Of a DNA stretch of 64,000 nt, positions 47,204-58,989 are shown piece by piece. Each line of letters opens with the position of its first letter. Position 1 is the first letter of the stretch. Below the pieces are notes generated by a model that saw only the letters and a list, made by a program, of their open reading frames with translations, did no database searches and was not told the origin of the DNA. The translations under genes were made by a program, and so were the position numbers. The DNA is taken from the NCBI RefSeq assembly GCF_036323735.1, contig NC_086034.1:36635939-36699938 (forward strand), given 5' to 3'. This DNA is from Rattus norvegicus (taxonomy: Eukaryota; Chordata; Mammalia; Rodentia; Muridae).

Positions 47204-47558
47204 TGTCTGGGTCAGTGTTCTATTGCTGTGAAGAGACACCATGGCCATACAACTCATAAATGCAAACATTTAATGAGACTGGCTTATAGACTCAGAGGTT
47301 TATTCCATGTTCATCATGGCAGAGGGCAAGACAGCATGCAGGCAGAGATGGTGGCAGTAAAGCAGCTGAAACTACTACTTCTGGTTCTATAGGGAGCAGA
47401 AAGGGAAGTCTGAGATTGGCTTTGGTTTGTGAGAATCTCAAAGCCTGCTTCCTCCAACAAGGCAACACTTCCTAATCCTTTCATATACTCATTCCCTCGT
47501 GTCTAAGCATTCAAAACTATAAACCTGTGGGGGGGGTATTCTCCTTCAAACCACCACA
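47204..47558 (-). mobile_element. Solo LTR, probable MaLR/ERVL-type
   Basis: Antisense. TGTCTGGGTCAGTG...CTATTGCTGTGAAGAGACAC at one end and AAACCACCACA at the other. The inside (CATTTAATGAGACTGGCTTA, GCATGCAGGCAGAGATGGTG) is diverged. Related at the ends to 43901-44226. Confidence 0.7.
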
Positions 47559-48000
47559 ATGCACGATTAGTGTGGGGGTAGCAGATTCATGAACTCACTA
47601 GCCCTGGGAAGTTGGGTAGGTTTCCAGTACTAGGAATAGTTTATGTCCTTTCCAGGGGAACTTAAGTTCAATTAGGCAGTTATTGGTTATCACTGAGCCA
47701 TAAGTGCCACTACGACAACTCGGGAGATATCTTGCATTGTTGTGGTTTATAGGCACCATATCTGGGTAGTACAATATTGTACAGTAATCCTCGGGGAGAA
47801 AGTTTCAGGATAGATCAGCTCATTTGAGTCCTATATCCAATGTTCATAGTATCCTCAGCAAAAAGGAACTTTCTTTCTAACCTGTGAAGACATCAAGGCA
47901 ATAGTAAAGGTCTATATTGTTTTGGGATTCTCTTGGATTTCCCTGATCAACAGCTCAAAGGGGAGGCATGCCTAGCCCTGCTTTTTGTTTTCTTTTAACT

Positions 48001-49958
48001 AATCTATGATTGGGCGTGTGTATATTTTCAGCATAATTGATATAATTTAAAATATATAGTAAATATATTAAAATGCTGTATTATTTTACCCACTTATCTA
48101 GCAATTTTTATTTTCATAATCCTTGAGTGCAGTACCATTAAACTTTTTTTGACATCTGTATTTTCTTGAAATATTTTTATCCTGTTTGACAGATCACAGT
48201 TTTCTCTTCCTTCTGTCTAATCCCTCAATCTAGTTCTTCTTGTACTTTTCTGTCCAACTCATCAATGATACTATAACTCAGCCAACTTTAAATTTCATGC
48301 TCTTTGCCTGATGTGTTTCTCTCCAATATTCTTCAGGGCATCTATGTGAATAAAAATACATAGGTATTTTTCTAAGTATAAACTATGAAAAATGGAAGAA
48401 TATAAAATGGCAATTCCCAAGGAAAGAAAATAAAACATGCCCAAAGGAAGAGCAGTATTCTGTACTAGTGTTGTTTTATGTGAAATCCTGCCTGCAGGAT
48501 CCCAGTTAATGGGTTAAGGCTGTTGCTCAAAATGCCCAATAGCTGTCTTGATAATGGGTCCGTTGCTATGGAAGCAAGTTCAATCTTAGAAATACTTGGA
48601 AGACGCTTGAATGGGATTTTAAATCACTTTTCCCAATATTAGGGAAAATAATAAGCAAATATTTAAAATCTATAAATAGTCAAATAATCTCGAGTCAATA
48701 CATGGACAACGTTTGCTTTACATAGTTCAGCTTTGATTGGAAAACAGAAGGCAGAAATCTAACTGATTTTTTTTGTCCCATAATAACCTTACTATCACCT
48801 AAGTCAGCCAAGTCTCTTTTGCATCATTTCTACCCTGACAAATGTTAATGTTTGCTCGGCATGGCTGCACCTGCCTAGAGCAAAGTCGGTCTGATGCTTG
48901 GTTGGCTTCATTGGTAAATTGGCTCATTTTCAGAAAGTACAAAAACAGACTTCCTCTCTCGCAGTAGTTTTTCTGGAGCTCTACTTGCACCTGATGTCTG
49001 TATCAGTCTTCATCTTTAGCATATTTCATTATAGAAATGCAAAGCTAGAACGGTATGCTTTGATGATCATAAGTGAGACGTATGTACATAATTCAAAGCT
49101 AAAGTATAGCAATATGTCTACAAAGTTTCACTATAAAACTCAGTCTGTCTTCCCCTCAATTTCCCTGAACGACTGGGCTTATCTATTTCTTGCACCATTT
49201 ATCTATATATTTTAAACAGTAATTGGTGACTACTGTTGAGACTTACTGATTTATTTTTATTTTGGGACTATTGAGCTTATATTATTGAAGATTAGTTTTC
49301 TATCTCCCATGCTGTCTCTCATCTTTCTATTTTGATTCATCTCTGGGCAATATTTTCATTGTCACAATTATTTAAATTTTTAAGATGAACAAAGTGGCTT
49401 AATAAGACAACAATTATTCCCTTGTGAAGTTTTATAAATTTTATAAGTGACCTATTTGCTTGTGTGTAGTTTTCATTGTGTTTTGCAAATAAAAAGGATT
49501 TTTAGAATGGTATATAAACCTACATATAACTAGAGCAATAACCACAGGTGGATGGATAAACATCCTCATGTTTAAAATCTCTATTCTGTCTGATAATCTG
49601 TTCTATTTCCTTACCTGATGAGTTTTCTGTTCTAATTATGTCTGAATATTCTCAGGTACCCTGTATCTTCCAGATGTTCTCTTGGTCCACACTGCAGACA
49701 TTGGCTTCTCTTCAATCCTTTTCAGATCAGTTTGCTGGATGTACACGATTATATTGGCATTTTTCATATAATTTATTTATTTATATCTAATGACTCTGAG
49801 AATGAGCACTAAGATATCATATTTTAAATTATTTCCTAAAATTTATTTTTATTTTGACAAGATATACATATATACTGTGCATTTTCATTACATACAGTCC
49901 TCATTACTCTCCCTTATATCTCTTCTACATCTTCCTAACTACTTCACCTCCTACTTCC

Positions 49959-49961
<3 letters not shown>
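48001..49961. other. AT-rich intron
   Basis: No interspersed repeat recognised. The second X-box-like sequence is at 48561-48580. 48470-49000 is repeat-free and moderately GC; a 63-codon frame on the minus strand there has no known domain. Confidence 0.5.
48561..48580 (+). promoter_or_regulatory. X-box-like motif, copy 2
   Basis: Exact 20-bp copy of the sequence at 45643-45662, in a different local context on both sides. Confidence 0.3.

Positions 49962-50010
<49 letters not shown>
49962..50010. repeat. (TG)n microsatellite
   Basis: About 49 bp of uninterrupted TG units followed by TATACATGTGTGTATG. 50011-50799 after it is intron with no element assigned. Confidence 0.97.
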
Positions 50011-50013
<3 letters not shown>

Positions 50014-50799
50014 CATGTGTGTATGCTTATGCAATGGTCACAACTGTAATGCGTTTTTGACTGCAACAACCATACCAAATCCAGAGACCAGAACTTAACT
50101 CTTCTATTCTTTGTCCATTTTCCTACAGTCTCCTGGGCTTTGGAAGGGAAATACAGATGTCTTCTTTAGGCTGAGCACTCAGATCTATTCTCCGCACCTT
50201 GAGCAATGAGTTTCTGTGTAGTATTAATACTGGAAATCCAATCCTCTGAACCCAGATCAAAGCTCCCACCAATCTATTGGAAATAAAGACAAAAATGTAG
50301 AAGTCAGCTTGACTTCTTGTCTGTTTACCAAAATGTCAGTAGTACATTACCTGTTAGGATCTATGACCTCCCTAGGCACAGGCTTTTCCACAGTTTTAAG
50401 TTCCAGATATATGCTCTTTCCTGGGAGCAAGCTTTCCGTCTAGTTAGAAAGTGGTTAATTATCCCCTAAACAATCTTGCAGAATTGAGCATATTCTGGTT
50501 AAGGTCATTGAAGACTACTCCCTAGCAGCCTACCTCACAAAGCTGGCACTGTGAATGCTTGCCAGCAGGGAGAAAGGCTCTAGTTTAGCCTCAGCTTGAC
50601 TGCCCTATTTCCTAGATCCAAATTACACCATATCTCCTGAAATATGGTTTCTGTTGTGTACCCAGGTGAAATGACAATAATCCATGGTGTTTGGCAGGGC
50701 TCGGAGCTTTCTGACAAATAAACCATAGGGAAATATTCCACATCTGGCATGAGAAGTTTTTTGAACCTAGCAATATAATACAAGTTTAATTTATTTTTT

Positions 50800-50985
50800 A
50801 TAATTTTACTTTTTTCCTCTCCCACTATTTTTACATTTTTAAAATTATCTTTAATCTTTTTCTTACAGTCCAGTTGTTATCCCCTCCTGTTCTACCCTCA
50901 GCTCCTCCTCTCATTCCCCCTCCCAATCTTGCAGAGAATGTCCCCACCCCACAATCATATACCTCTCTACCAGTCTTCCACAGGG
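50800..50985 (-). mobile_element. Old L1 (Lx-type) 3' end fragment
   Basis: Antisense: T-rich tail, CAGTCCAGTTGTTATCCCCTC, C-rich tract and GAATGTCCCCACCCC. The same 3'UTR type recurs at 58205-58340 (AACAGTCCAGATTTTATCCCC). 50986-51479 is plain intron. Confidence 0.7.
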
Positions 50986-51479
50986 AATGAGATTTAATCA
51001 TTGAGAAGCTTCTTAGAGCAACTTTATCCACTCAAACAGGTTACATATACTCAGTTCTCTTTTCCTTAAACTTACTAAGTTAGTTTATAAACTGGAATGT
51101 TTTTGTATGGTTTTAATGCTTATACTGATTAGCCATTTGTATACCACTAGATTTTTGTAAAAATCCAATCTAAAACATCCTTATCACTGAAAAAAAAACT
51201 TTTGAAGTTTTGTACCTCCTGACTTCAAATTTTGCACCACCTCTACAGTGCTCAGTGTTGTGTTGGCATAAGGCAGACTGAATAGATGCCAAAACGAAAA
51301 AAAAAGACCCAAGAAATGCAATATTGTCAATGGGTTCATATCATTTCAACATGTATATTTAGAAAATTAAGGATTCAGGGAACATTCTATATTTACTGTA
51401 GAAAATGAACTCACACCAATACCTCATATAAAGAACTTCAAACTTCCCAAGCTTAAATATAATAATTAAAAATATAAAA

Positions 51480-51598
51480 TTTGATTTTATTTTTGTTGAC
51501 ATGTTCTTATTTATTTTGAAGATGATATTTTAATCACAGCATTTCTCCCTTCACTATGCTACTTTCCAAACCTCCACCATATTCCCACTCCTCTCCAT
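51480..51598 (-). mobile_element. Old L1 3'UTR, split by the 6.4 kb L1
   Basis: TTTTAATCACAGCATTTCTCCC...CACTCCTCTCCAT is the start of an old murine L1 3'UTR in antisense. Its continuation appears to be 58024-58060 (ATTCTTTTTATCAATTGTTATC), after the large insertion. Confidence 0.6.
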
Positions 51599-52335
51599 TC
51601 ATAACTTTCTTTCTTCCCCATCTTTATTTAATTGTGTATTTCTTATTTACATTTCAAATGTTATTCCCTTTCCCAGTTTCCAGGCCAACATCCCCCTAAC
51701 CTCCCCTTCCCCTTCTATATGGGTGTTGCCCTCCCCATTCTCCCCCAATTACCACCCTCCCCCAACAATCACATTCTCTGGGAGTCCAGCCTTGGCAGGA
51801 CCAAGGACTTCCCCTTCCACTGGTGCCCCTACTAGATTATTCATTGCTACCTACAAATTTGGAGCCCAGGGTTAGTCTATGTATAGTCTTTGGGTAGTGG
51901 CTTAGCCCCTGGAAGCTCTTGTAGGTTGGCATTGTTGTTCATATGGGGTCTCAAGTCCCTTCAGCTCTTTCAGTCCTTTCTCTGATTCCTTCAATGAGGG
52001 TCCAGTTCTCAGTTCAGTGGTTTGCTGTTGGCATTCGCCTATGTATTTGCCATATTCTGGCTGTGTCTCTCAGGAGAAATCTGCAACGGTTCCTGTCAAT
52101 GAGCACTTCTTTGCTTCATCCATTTTATCTAGTTTGGTGGCTGTATATATATGGGCAACATGTGGGGCACGCTCTGAATTGCCTTTCCTTAAGTCTCTGT
52201 TCTAAATTTTTACTCCCTATCCCCTCTTAAGATTTTCTTTTTCTCCTTTTAAAGAAGGAGTGAAGCATCCTCATTTTGGTCATGCTTCTTGAGTTTCATG
52301 TGGTCTGTGCACCTTGGGTAATTCGAGCATTTGGG

Positions 52336-55300
52336 CTCATATCCACTTATCGATGAGTGCACACCATGTGTGTTTTTCTGTGATTGGGTTGCCTCATTCA
52401 GGGTGATATTTTCTATTTCCGTCCATTTGCTAAGAATTTCATTAAATCATTGTTTTTGATAGCTGAGTAGCACTCCATTGTGTAGATGAACCACACTTTC
52501 TGTATCCATTCCTCTGTTGAAGAACATCTGGGATCTTTCTAGCTTCTGGCTATTATAAATAAGGCTGCTATGAACATAGTGGAGCACGTGTCCTTTTTAT
52601 ATGTTGGGGCATCTTTTGGATATATGACCAAGAGAGGTATAGCTGGATCCTCAGGTAGTTCAATGTCCAATTTTCTGAGGAACCTCCAGACTGATTTCCA
52701 GAATGGTTGTACCAGTTTGCAATTCCATCAACAATGGAGGAGTGTTCCTCTTTCTCCACAACCTCGCCAGCATCTGCAGTCACAAGAGTTTTTGGTTTTA
52801 GCCATTCTGACAGGAGTGAGGTGGAATCTCAGGGTTGTTTTGATTTTCATTTCCCTTATGACTGAAGATGTTGAACATTTCTTTAGGTGCTTCTCAGCCA
52901 TTCAATATTCCTCAGCTGTGAATTCTTTGTTTAGATCTGAACCCCATTTTTAATAGGGTTATTTGTCTCCCTGCAGTCTAACTTTGTGAGTTTTTTGTAT
53001 ATTTTGGATATGAGCCCTCTATCAGTTGTAGGACTGGTAAAGATCTTTTTCCAATCTATTGGTTGCTGTTTTGTCCTATTGAGAGTGTCCTTTGCTGTAG
53101 AAGCTTTATAGCTTGAGATCCCATTTGTCGATTCTTGATCTTAGAGCATAAGCCATTGGTGCTTTGTTCAGGAAATTATCTTAAGTGCCCATGTGTTTGA
53201 GATTCTTCTCCACTTTTTCTTCAATTAGTTTGAGTGTATCTATTAGTTTGATGTGGACATCCTTGATCTACTTGGACTTAAGCTTTATGTAGGGTGATAA
53301 GAATGGATTGATCTGCATTCTTCTACATGCTGATCTCCAGTTGAACCAGCACCATTTGCTGAAACTGCTATCTTTTTTCCATTGGATGGTTTTGGCTCCT
53401 TTGTCAAAAATCAAGTGACCATAGGTGTGTGGATTCATTTCTGGATCTTCAATTCTATTCCATTGGTCTATCTGTCTGTCTCTGTACCAATACCATGCAG
53501 TTTTTATCACTATTGCTCTGTAATACTGCTTGAGTTCAGGGATAGTGATTCCCCCAGAAGTCCTTTTATTGTTGAGGATAGTTTTAGCTATCCTGGGTTT
53601 TTTGTTATTCCAGATGAATTTGCAAATTTTTCTGTCTAACTCTCTGAAGAAGTGGGTTGGTATTTTGATGGGGATTGCATTGAATCTGTAGATCGCTTTT
53701 GGTAAAACAGCCATTTTTACTATATAAATCCTGCCAATCCATGAGCATGGGAGATCTTTCCATCTTCTGAGATCTTCTTCAATTTCTTTCTTCAGAGGCT
53801 TGAAGTTCTTATCATACAGATCTTTCACTTGCTTGGTTAAAGTCACACCGAGGTATTTTATATTATTTGGGACTATTATGAAGGGTCTCATTTCCCTAAT
53901 TACTTACTCAGCTTGTTTCTCTTTTGTGTAGAGGAGGGCTACTGTTTTATTTGAGTTAATATTATACACAGCCAATTTGTTGAAGGTGTTTATCAGGTAT
54001 AGTAGTTCTCTGGTGGAACTTCTGGGATCACTTAAATATACTATCATATCATCTGCAAATAGTGACATTTTAACTTCTTCCTTTTTGATCTGTATCCCTT
54101 TGATCTCCTTTTGTTATCTGATTGCTCTGGCTAGGACATCGAATACTATATTGAATAAGTAGGGAGGGAGTTGTTAACCTTGTCTAGTGGGAGTTGTTAA
54201 CCCTGATTTTAGTGGGATCACTTCAAGTTTCTCTCCATTTAGTTTAATGTTAGCTACTGGTTTGCTGTATATGACTTTTACTATGTTTAGGTATGGGCCT
54301 TGAATTCCTATTCTTTCCAGGACTTTTATCATGAAGGGGTGTTGAATTTTGTCAAATGCTTTCTGAGCATCTAATGAAATGATCATGTGGTTTTTATCTT
54401 TCAGTTTGTTTATATAGTGGATTACATTGATGGTTTTCCAAATATTAAACCATTCCTGCATACCTTGGTTGAAGCCTACTTGATCAAGAGGATGATTGTT
54501 TTGATGTGTTCTTGGATGCAATTTGCAAGAATTTTATTGAGTAGTTTTGCGTCAATATTCTTAAGGGAAATTGGTCTGAAGTTCTCTTTCTTTGTTGGGT
54601 CTTTGTGTGGTTTAGGTATAAGAGTAATTGTGGCTTTATGGAAGGAAGTACTCCATCTGTTTCAATTTTGTGGAATAATTTGGACAGTACTGGTATGAGG
54701 TCTCCTATGAATGTCTGATAGAATTCTGCACTGAACCCATCTGGACCTGGGCTCTTTTTGGTTGGGAGAGTTTTAATGACTGCTTTTATTTCTTTAGGAG
54801 TTATGGGGTCATTTAAATGGTTTATCTGTTCCTGATTTAACTTTGGTACCTGTTATTTGTTTAGGAAATTGTTCATTTCCTCCAGATTTTCAAGTTTTGT
54901 TGAATATAGGCTTTTATAGTAGGATCTGATGATTTTTTGAATTTCCTCTGATTCTGTAGTTATGTCTCCCTTTTCATTTTTGATTTTTGTTAATTTGGAC
55001 ACACTCTCTGTGTCCTCTCGTTAGTATGGCTAAGTGTTTATCTATTTTGTTGATTTTCTCAAAGAACCAGCTTTTGGTTCTGTTGATCCTTTGTATGGTC
55101 CTTTTTGTTTCTACTTGGTTGATTTCAGCTCTGAGTTTGACTATTTCTTGCCTTCTACTCTTCCTGGGTGTATTTGCTTCTTTCTGTTCTAGAGCTTTTA
55201 GATGTGCTATCAAGCTGATGATATCTGCTCTCTCCTGTTCCTTTCTGCAGGCACTCTCTGCTATGAGTTTTCCTCTTAGCACAGCTTTCATTGTGTTTGA

Positions 55301-56164
55301 TATCTTTGGGTATGTTGTACCTTCATTTTCATTAAATTCTAAGAAGTCTTTAATTTCTTTTCTTATTTCTTCCTTGACAAAGTTATCATTGAGTAGAGTA
55401 TTGTTCACCTTCCATGAATATGTGGTCATTCTTTCCTTATTGTTATTGAAGATCAGCCTTAGCTTGTGGTAGTCTGATAGGACGCATGGGATTATGTCTA
55501 TCTTTCTCGATCTGTTGAGGCCTGTTTTGTTACCGATTTTATGGTGAATTTTGGAGAAAGTACCATGAGGTGATGAGAAGTAGGTATATCCTTTTGTTTT
55601 AGGATAGTATGCTCTATAAATATTTGCTAAGTCCATTTGGTTCATAACTTCTGTTAGTCTTTCTATGTCTCTGTTTAATTTCTGTTTCCATGATCTGTCC
55701 ATTGATGAGAGTGGAGTGTTGAAATCTCCTACTATTATTGTGTGAGGTGCAATGTGTGTTTTGAGCTTTAGTAAAGTTTCTTTTATGTATGTAGGTGCCC
55801 TTTTATTTGGAGCATAGATATTTAGGATTGAGAGTTCATCTTGGTGGATTTTTCCTTTGATGAATATGAAGTGTGCTTCCTTATCTTTCCTGAAGTTTTT
55901 TGATTGAAAATTGATTTTATTTGATATTAGAATAGTTATACCAGCTTGGTTCTTCAGACCATTTGCTTGGAAAGTTGTTTTCCAGTCTTTTACTCTGAAG
56001 TATTGTCTGTGTTTGTCTCTGAGGTATGTTTCCTGTAGGCAGCAAAATGCTGGGTCCTCATTACCTATCCATTTTGTTAATCTGTGTCATTTTATTGGGG
56101 AATTGAGTCCGTTGATGTTGAGTGATATTACAGAATAGTGATTGTTGCTTCCTGTTTTCTCCAT
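52336..56164 (-). pseudogene. L1 ORF2 pseudogene (endonuclease-reverse transcriptase)
   Basis: Start ATG is 56162-56164 (MEKTGSNN...). Domain order is endonuclease, RT, Cys-rich C-terminus. The family function is target nicking and reverse transcription of L1 RNA. The LQET box of the endonuclease is kept, but codon 26 is TGA (56087-56089), a CGA-to-TGA type change. The SKID-type active-site Asp is His (FSKIHHKIG; 55544-55546). The SDHH box reads SDYH (Tyr at 55469-55471). The RT box FADD is intact at 54048-54059. Near 54166-54202 a 23-bp tandem duplication inserts residues before TRQG. The usual TAG stop after SGY is GAG (52336-52338). Longest open pieces: 54974-55702, 53268-53891 and 54174-54521. 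No activity expected. Confidence 0.93.
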
Positions 56165-56169
56165 ATTTG

Positions 56170-57287
56170 AAGGTGAGATTGTTTGTCTTGTCTTTGTTTT
56201 GTTGAAAAACTATTAGTTTCTTGCTTTGTCTAGGGTGTAGCTTGCCTCCTTGTGTTGGGCTTTACCATTTATTATCCTTTGTAGCATTGTATTTGTAGAA
56301 AGATATTGTGTAAATTTGGTTTTGTCATGGAATACCTTGGTTTCTCCATCTATGTTAATTGAGAGTTTTGCTGGATACAGTAACCTGGGCTGGCATTTGT
56401 GTTCTCTTAGGGTCTGTATGACATCTGTCCAGGATCATCCGACTTTCATCCTCTCTCGTGAGAAGTTTGGTGTAATTCTGATAGGTCTGCCTCTATATGT
56501 TACTTGACCTTTTTCCCTTACTGCTTTTAATATTCTTTCTTTGTTTTGTGCATTTGGTGTTTTGTCTATTATGTGATGGGAGGAGTTTCTTTTCTGGTCC
56601 AATCTATTTGGACTTCTGAGGCTTCTTGTATGTTTATGGGCATCTCTTTCTTTAGTTTAAGGAAGGGAAGTTTTCTTCTATGATTTTGTTGAAGATATTT
56701 ACTGGTCCTTTGAGTTGGGAATCTTTACTCTCTTATATATCTATTATCCTTAGGTTTGATCTTCTCATTGTGTCCTGGATTTCCTGTATGTAGCTTTTTC
56801 TGTTTTACCTTATCTTTGACAGTTGCTTTGATTTTTTCTATGGAATCTTCTGCTCCTGAGATTCTCTCTTCTATCTCTTGTATTCTATTGGTGATGCTCG
56901 CATCTGTGACTCCTGATCTCTTCCCTAGGTTTTCTATCTCTGAGGTTGTCTCCTTTTTTGCTTTCTTTATTGTTTCTACTTCCATTTTTAATTTCCGGAT
57001 GGTTTTATTCATTTCCTTCTCCTGTTTTGTTGTTTATTCCAGTAGTTCTTTAAGGAATTTTTGTGTTTCTTCTTTAAGGGCTTCTAGTTGTTTACTTGTG
57101 TTGTCCTGTATTTCCATAAGGGAGTTATTTATGACCTTCTTTAAGTCCTCCATCATCATGTTAAAATGTGATTTTAATCTAGACCTTACTTTTCTGGTGT
57201 GTTTGCTTTGGTGGGAAAATTGGGCTCTGATAATTCCATGTAGTCCTGGTTTCTGTTGCTTAGGTTCCTGCGCTTGCCTCTCACCAT
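56170..57287 (-). pseudogene. L1 ORF1 pseudogene (RNA-binding chaperone)
   Basis: ATG at 57285-57287 opens a frame starting MVRGKRRNLSNRNQDY, the basic N-terminus typical of murine ORF1p. It stops at codon 34 (TAA, 57186-57188). The coiled-coil continues with another stop at 57034-57036 and a longer open piece at 56725-57012 (heptad-rich, EIENLGKRSGVTDASITNR, then RIQEIEERISGAEDSIE). RRM and C-terminal domains follow but are broken. The intact protein forms trimers that coat L1 RNA; this copy cannot. Confidence 0.9.
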
Positions 57288-58013
57288 CAGATTGTCTTCT
57301 GGTGTCCCTGTGGGCGGGAACCAGAAGGGCCTGCCTCTACTTCTCCTAAGTCACTGTGTGCAGGTGGCACAGATGGCACAAGGCATTTTCCTCTTGAGTC
57401 AGGAATGTGGGCAGAGAGTAGTCTCCTCTGGTTTTCCAGGAGTGTCTGCCACTCTTGAAGGTCTAGGTCTCCCCACACTGGATTTAGGTGCAGGGAGCTG
57501 TTTGACTGGCTCAGTTCAGATCCAGGCACAATCTGGACTGCAGGGCTCCTGCAGCTTGACTGCTCCTATCTTCCTGTGTCCAGAGGCATTGTTTCCTCTT
57601 GGGCCAGGAGTGTGGGCCAAGGTGGGCAGAAATGTTAGTCTCGCCGGCCCTGAAGTCTCAGGATTGCCCAAAATTCTTGGTGATCAGCTCTCTCTCCCAT
57701 GGAGTTTGGGAGCAGGGAGCTGTGGTCCGGGATCAGTGAGGTTTGGGTGCCTATAAACCAGAAGTGTACATTCCCAAAGGAATTTTTGCCTTTATGTGTC
57801 CTGAGACCACCAGACAGGTCACCTGGAGCAGAAAAGTTGGTCTTACCTCTGGCCTCGGGCCTGAAGTTGCTCCTGGGGTCCGACTTTCAGTTCCCCATGA
57901 GGGCAGCAACCAGAAGGGTCCTTCCCCTACAGCTCCTGGATCCCCGTGGGCATGGGGGCCCAGATGGCGCTAGATGTTTTCCTCTAGAGTCAGAAATGTG
58001 GGCAGGAGTAGTG
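57288..58013 (-). promoter_or_regulatory. Rat L1 5'UTR with about 200-bp subrepeats
   Basis: GC-richer, CpG-containing. A box of the form TTTTCCTCTNGAGTCAGNAATGTGGGC recurs near 57385, 57590 and 57972, with a weaker copy near 57788, giving steps close to 200 bp. GGAACCAGAAGGGCCT near 57316 and GCAACCAGAAGGGTCC near 57907 belong to the same units. In intact elements this region drives L1 transcription on the minus strand here. Confidence 0.75.
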
Positions 58014-58023
58014 TCCTCTCCAT

Positions 58024-58204
58024 GATATTCTTTTTATCAATTGTTATCACTAGTTTCTGTCAAATAGACAAAACTAGTCAGCACCATCATAATTTTATTT
58101 TCCTTTTTATTGGTGGAATAATTTTCTGTAGTATAATGTACCATATCTTTTCTTCACCCATCCGTCCATTGATGGAAACGTATGTTGTATCCAATTTCTT
58201 TTTT
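58024..58204 (-). mobile_element. Old L1 pieces beside the large L1
   Basis: 58024-58060 appears to continue the L1 3'UTR from 51480-51598. 58095-58195 is ORF2 C-terminal sequence in antisense (GTAGTATAATGTACCATATC, CACCCATCCGTCCATTGATG), from another old copy. Confidence 0.55.
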
Positions 58205-58985
58205 TCTTTTCATTTTTTTTTATTTTATATAGTCTTCTTTTTTAACAGTCCAGATTTTATCCCCTTTCTGTTCCACCCTCTCACTGTTCCACATCCCAAA
58301 CCTCATCCTCCCCCCCCCATCTCGATGACTATGTTTCCCCCAATCCCCCACTACCACACCACCACCGCCCCACTAGACCTCCCCGCACCCTGAGGCCTCC
58401 AATCTCTTGAGGCTTAGGTGTGTCTTCTCTGACTGAGTCCAGACCCCGCAGTCCTCTGCTGTGTTGGGGGCCTCATCAGCTGGTGTATGCTGCCTGGTTG
58501 GTGGCCCAGTGTCTGAGAGATCTTGGGTTCCAGGTTAATTGAGACTGCTTGTCTTCCCATGGGGCCACTCTCCTCAGTTTCTCCCAGCTTTTCCCTAATT
58601 CAACCACAGGGTTCAGCACCTTCTTTCCATTGATTGGGTATAAATATCTGCACCTGACTCTCTCAGCTGCTGGGTGGGTCTTTCGGAGGGCAGTCATGAT
58701 AGGTCCCTTTTTGTGAGTGCTCAATGGCCTTAATAATGGTGTCAGCCTTAGGACCTCCCCTTGAGCTGGATCCCACTTTGGGCCTGTCACTGCACCTTCT
58801 TTTCCTCAGGCTTCTCTCCATTTCCATCCCTGCAGTTCTTTCAGACAGGAACAACTATGGATCAGAGTTTTTGACTGTGGGATGGCAACCCCATCTCTCA
58901 CTTGGTGCCCTGTCTTTCTGCTGGAGGTGGGCTCTACAATTTCCTTCTCCCCACTGTAGGACCTTTCATCTATGGTCCTTTGTAG
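58205..58985 (-). mobile_element. Old L1 (Lx-type) 3'UTR
   Basis: Antisense. T-rich tail, AACAGTCCAGATTTTATCCCC, C-rich tract, CTTCTCTGACTGAGTCCAG and ATTGGGTATAAATATCTGC blocks. Much longer than the fragment at 50.8 kb. The 3'UTR appears to resume after the inserted repeat, at about 59661. Confidence 0.65.
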
Positions 58986-58989
58986 GTTG

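Larger units (their letters stand above)
46390..48000 (-). mobile_element. Old murine L1 3'UTR, split by an L1 end and an LTR
   Basis: Antisense old L1 3'UTR in three pieces: 46390-46510, 46654-47203 and 47559-about 48000. The CCATAGTCCACATATTCTCC...CCATGACCTCTTTTTG start parallels the L1 at 31.9 kb. GTTGGGTAGGTTTCCAGTAC and CACTGAGCCATAAGTGCCAC come from further inside. The interruptions at 46525-46639 and 47204-47558 are younger. Confidence 0.65.
51599..58013 (-). mobile_element. Near full-length rat-type L1, inactive
   Basis: A 6.4 kb antisense L1 with all regions in order: 3' tail and 3'UTR (51599-52335), ORF2 (52336-56164), ORF1 (about 56170-57287) and 5'UTR (57288-58013). A perfect 10-bp direct repeat TCCTCTCCAT flanks it at 51589-51598 and 58014-58023. 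Both ORFs carry early stops, and ORF2 has lost its normal stop and two endonuclease residues. The long plus-strand hydrophobic frames over it are antisense shadows. It is older than the insert at 19263. Confidence 0.95.

Noticed and set aside
54987..55472. 161-residue Leu/Ser-rich plus-strand frame
   Set aside because: Antisense of the L1 ORF2 endonuclease-RT linker; no independent evidence of coding.
56756..57349. 197-residue hydrophobic plus-strand frame that looks like a membrane protein
   Set aside because: It is antisense to L1 ORF1. T-rich antisense of an A-rich coding strand always yields Phe/Leu/Ser-rich frames.
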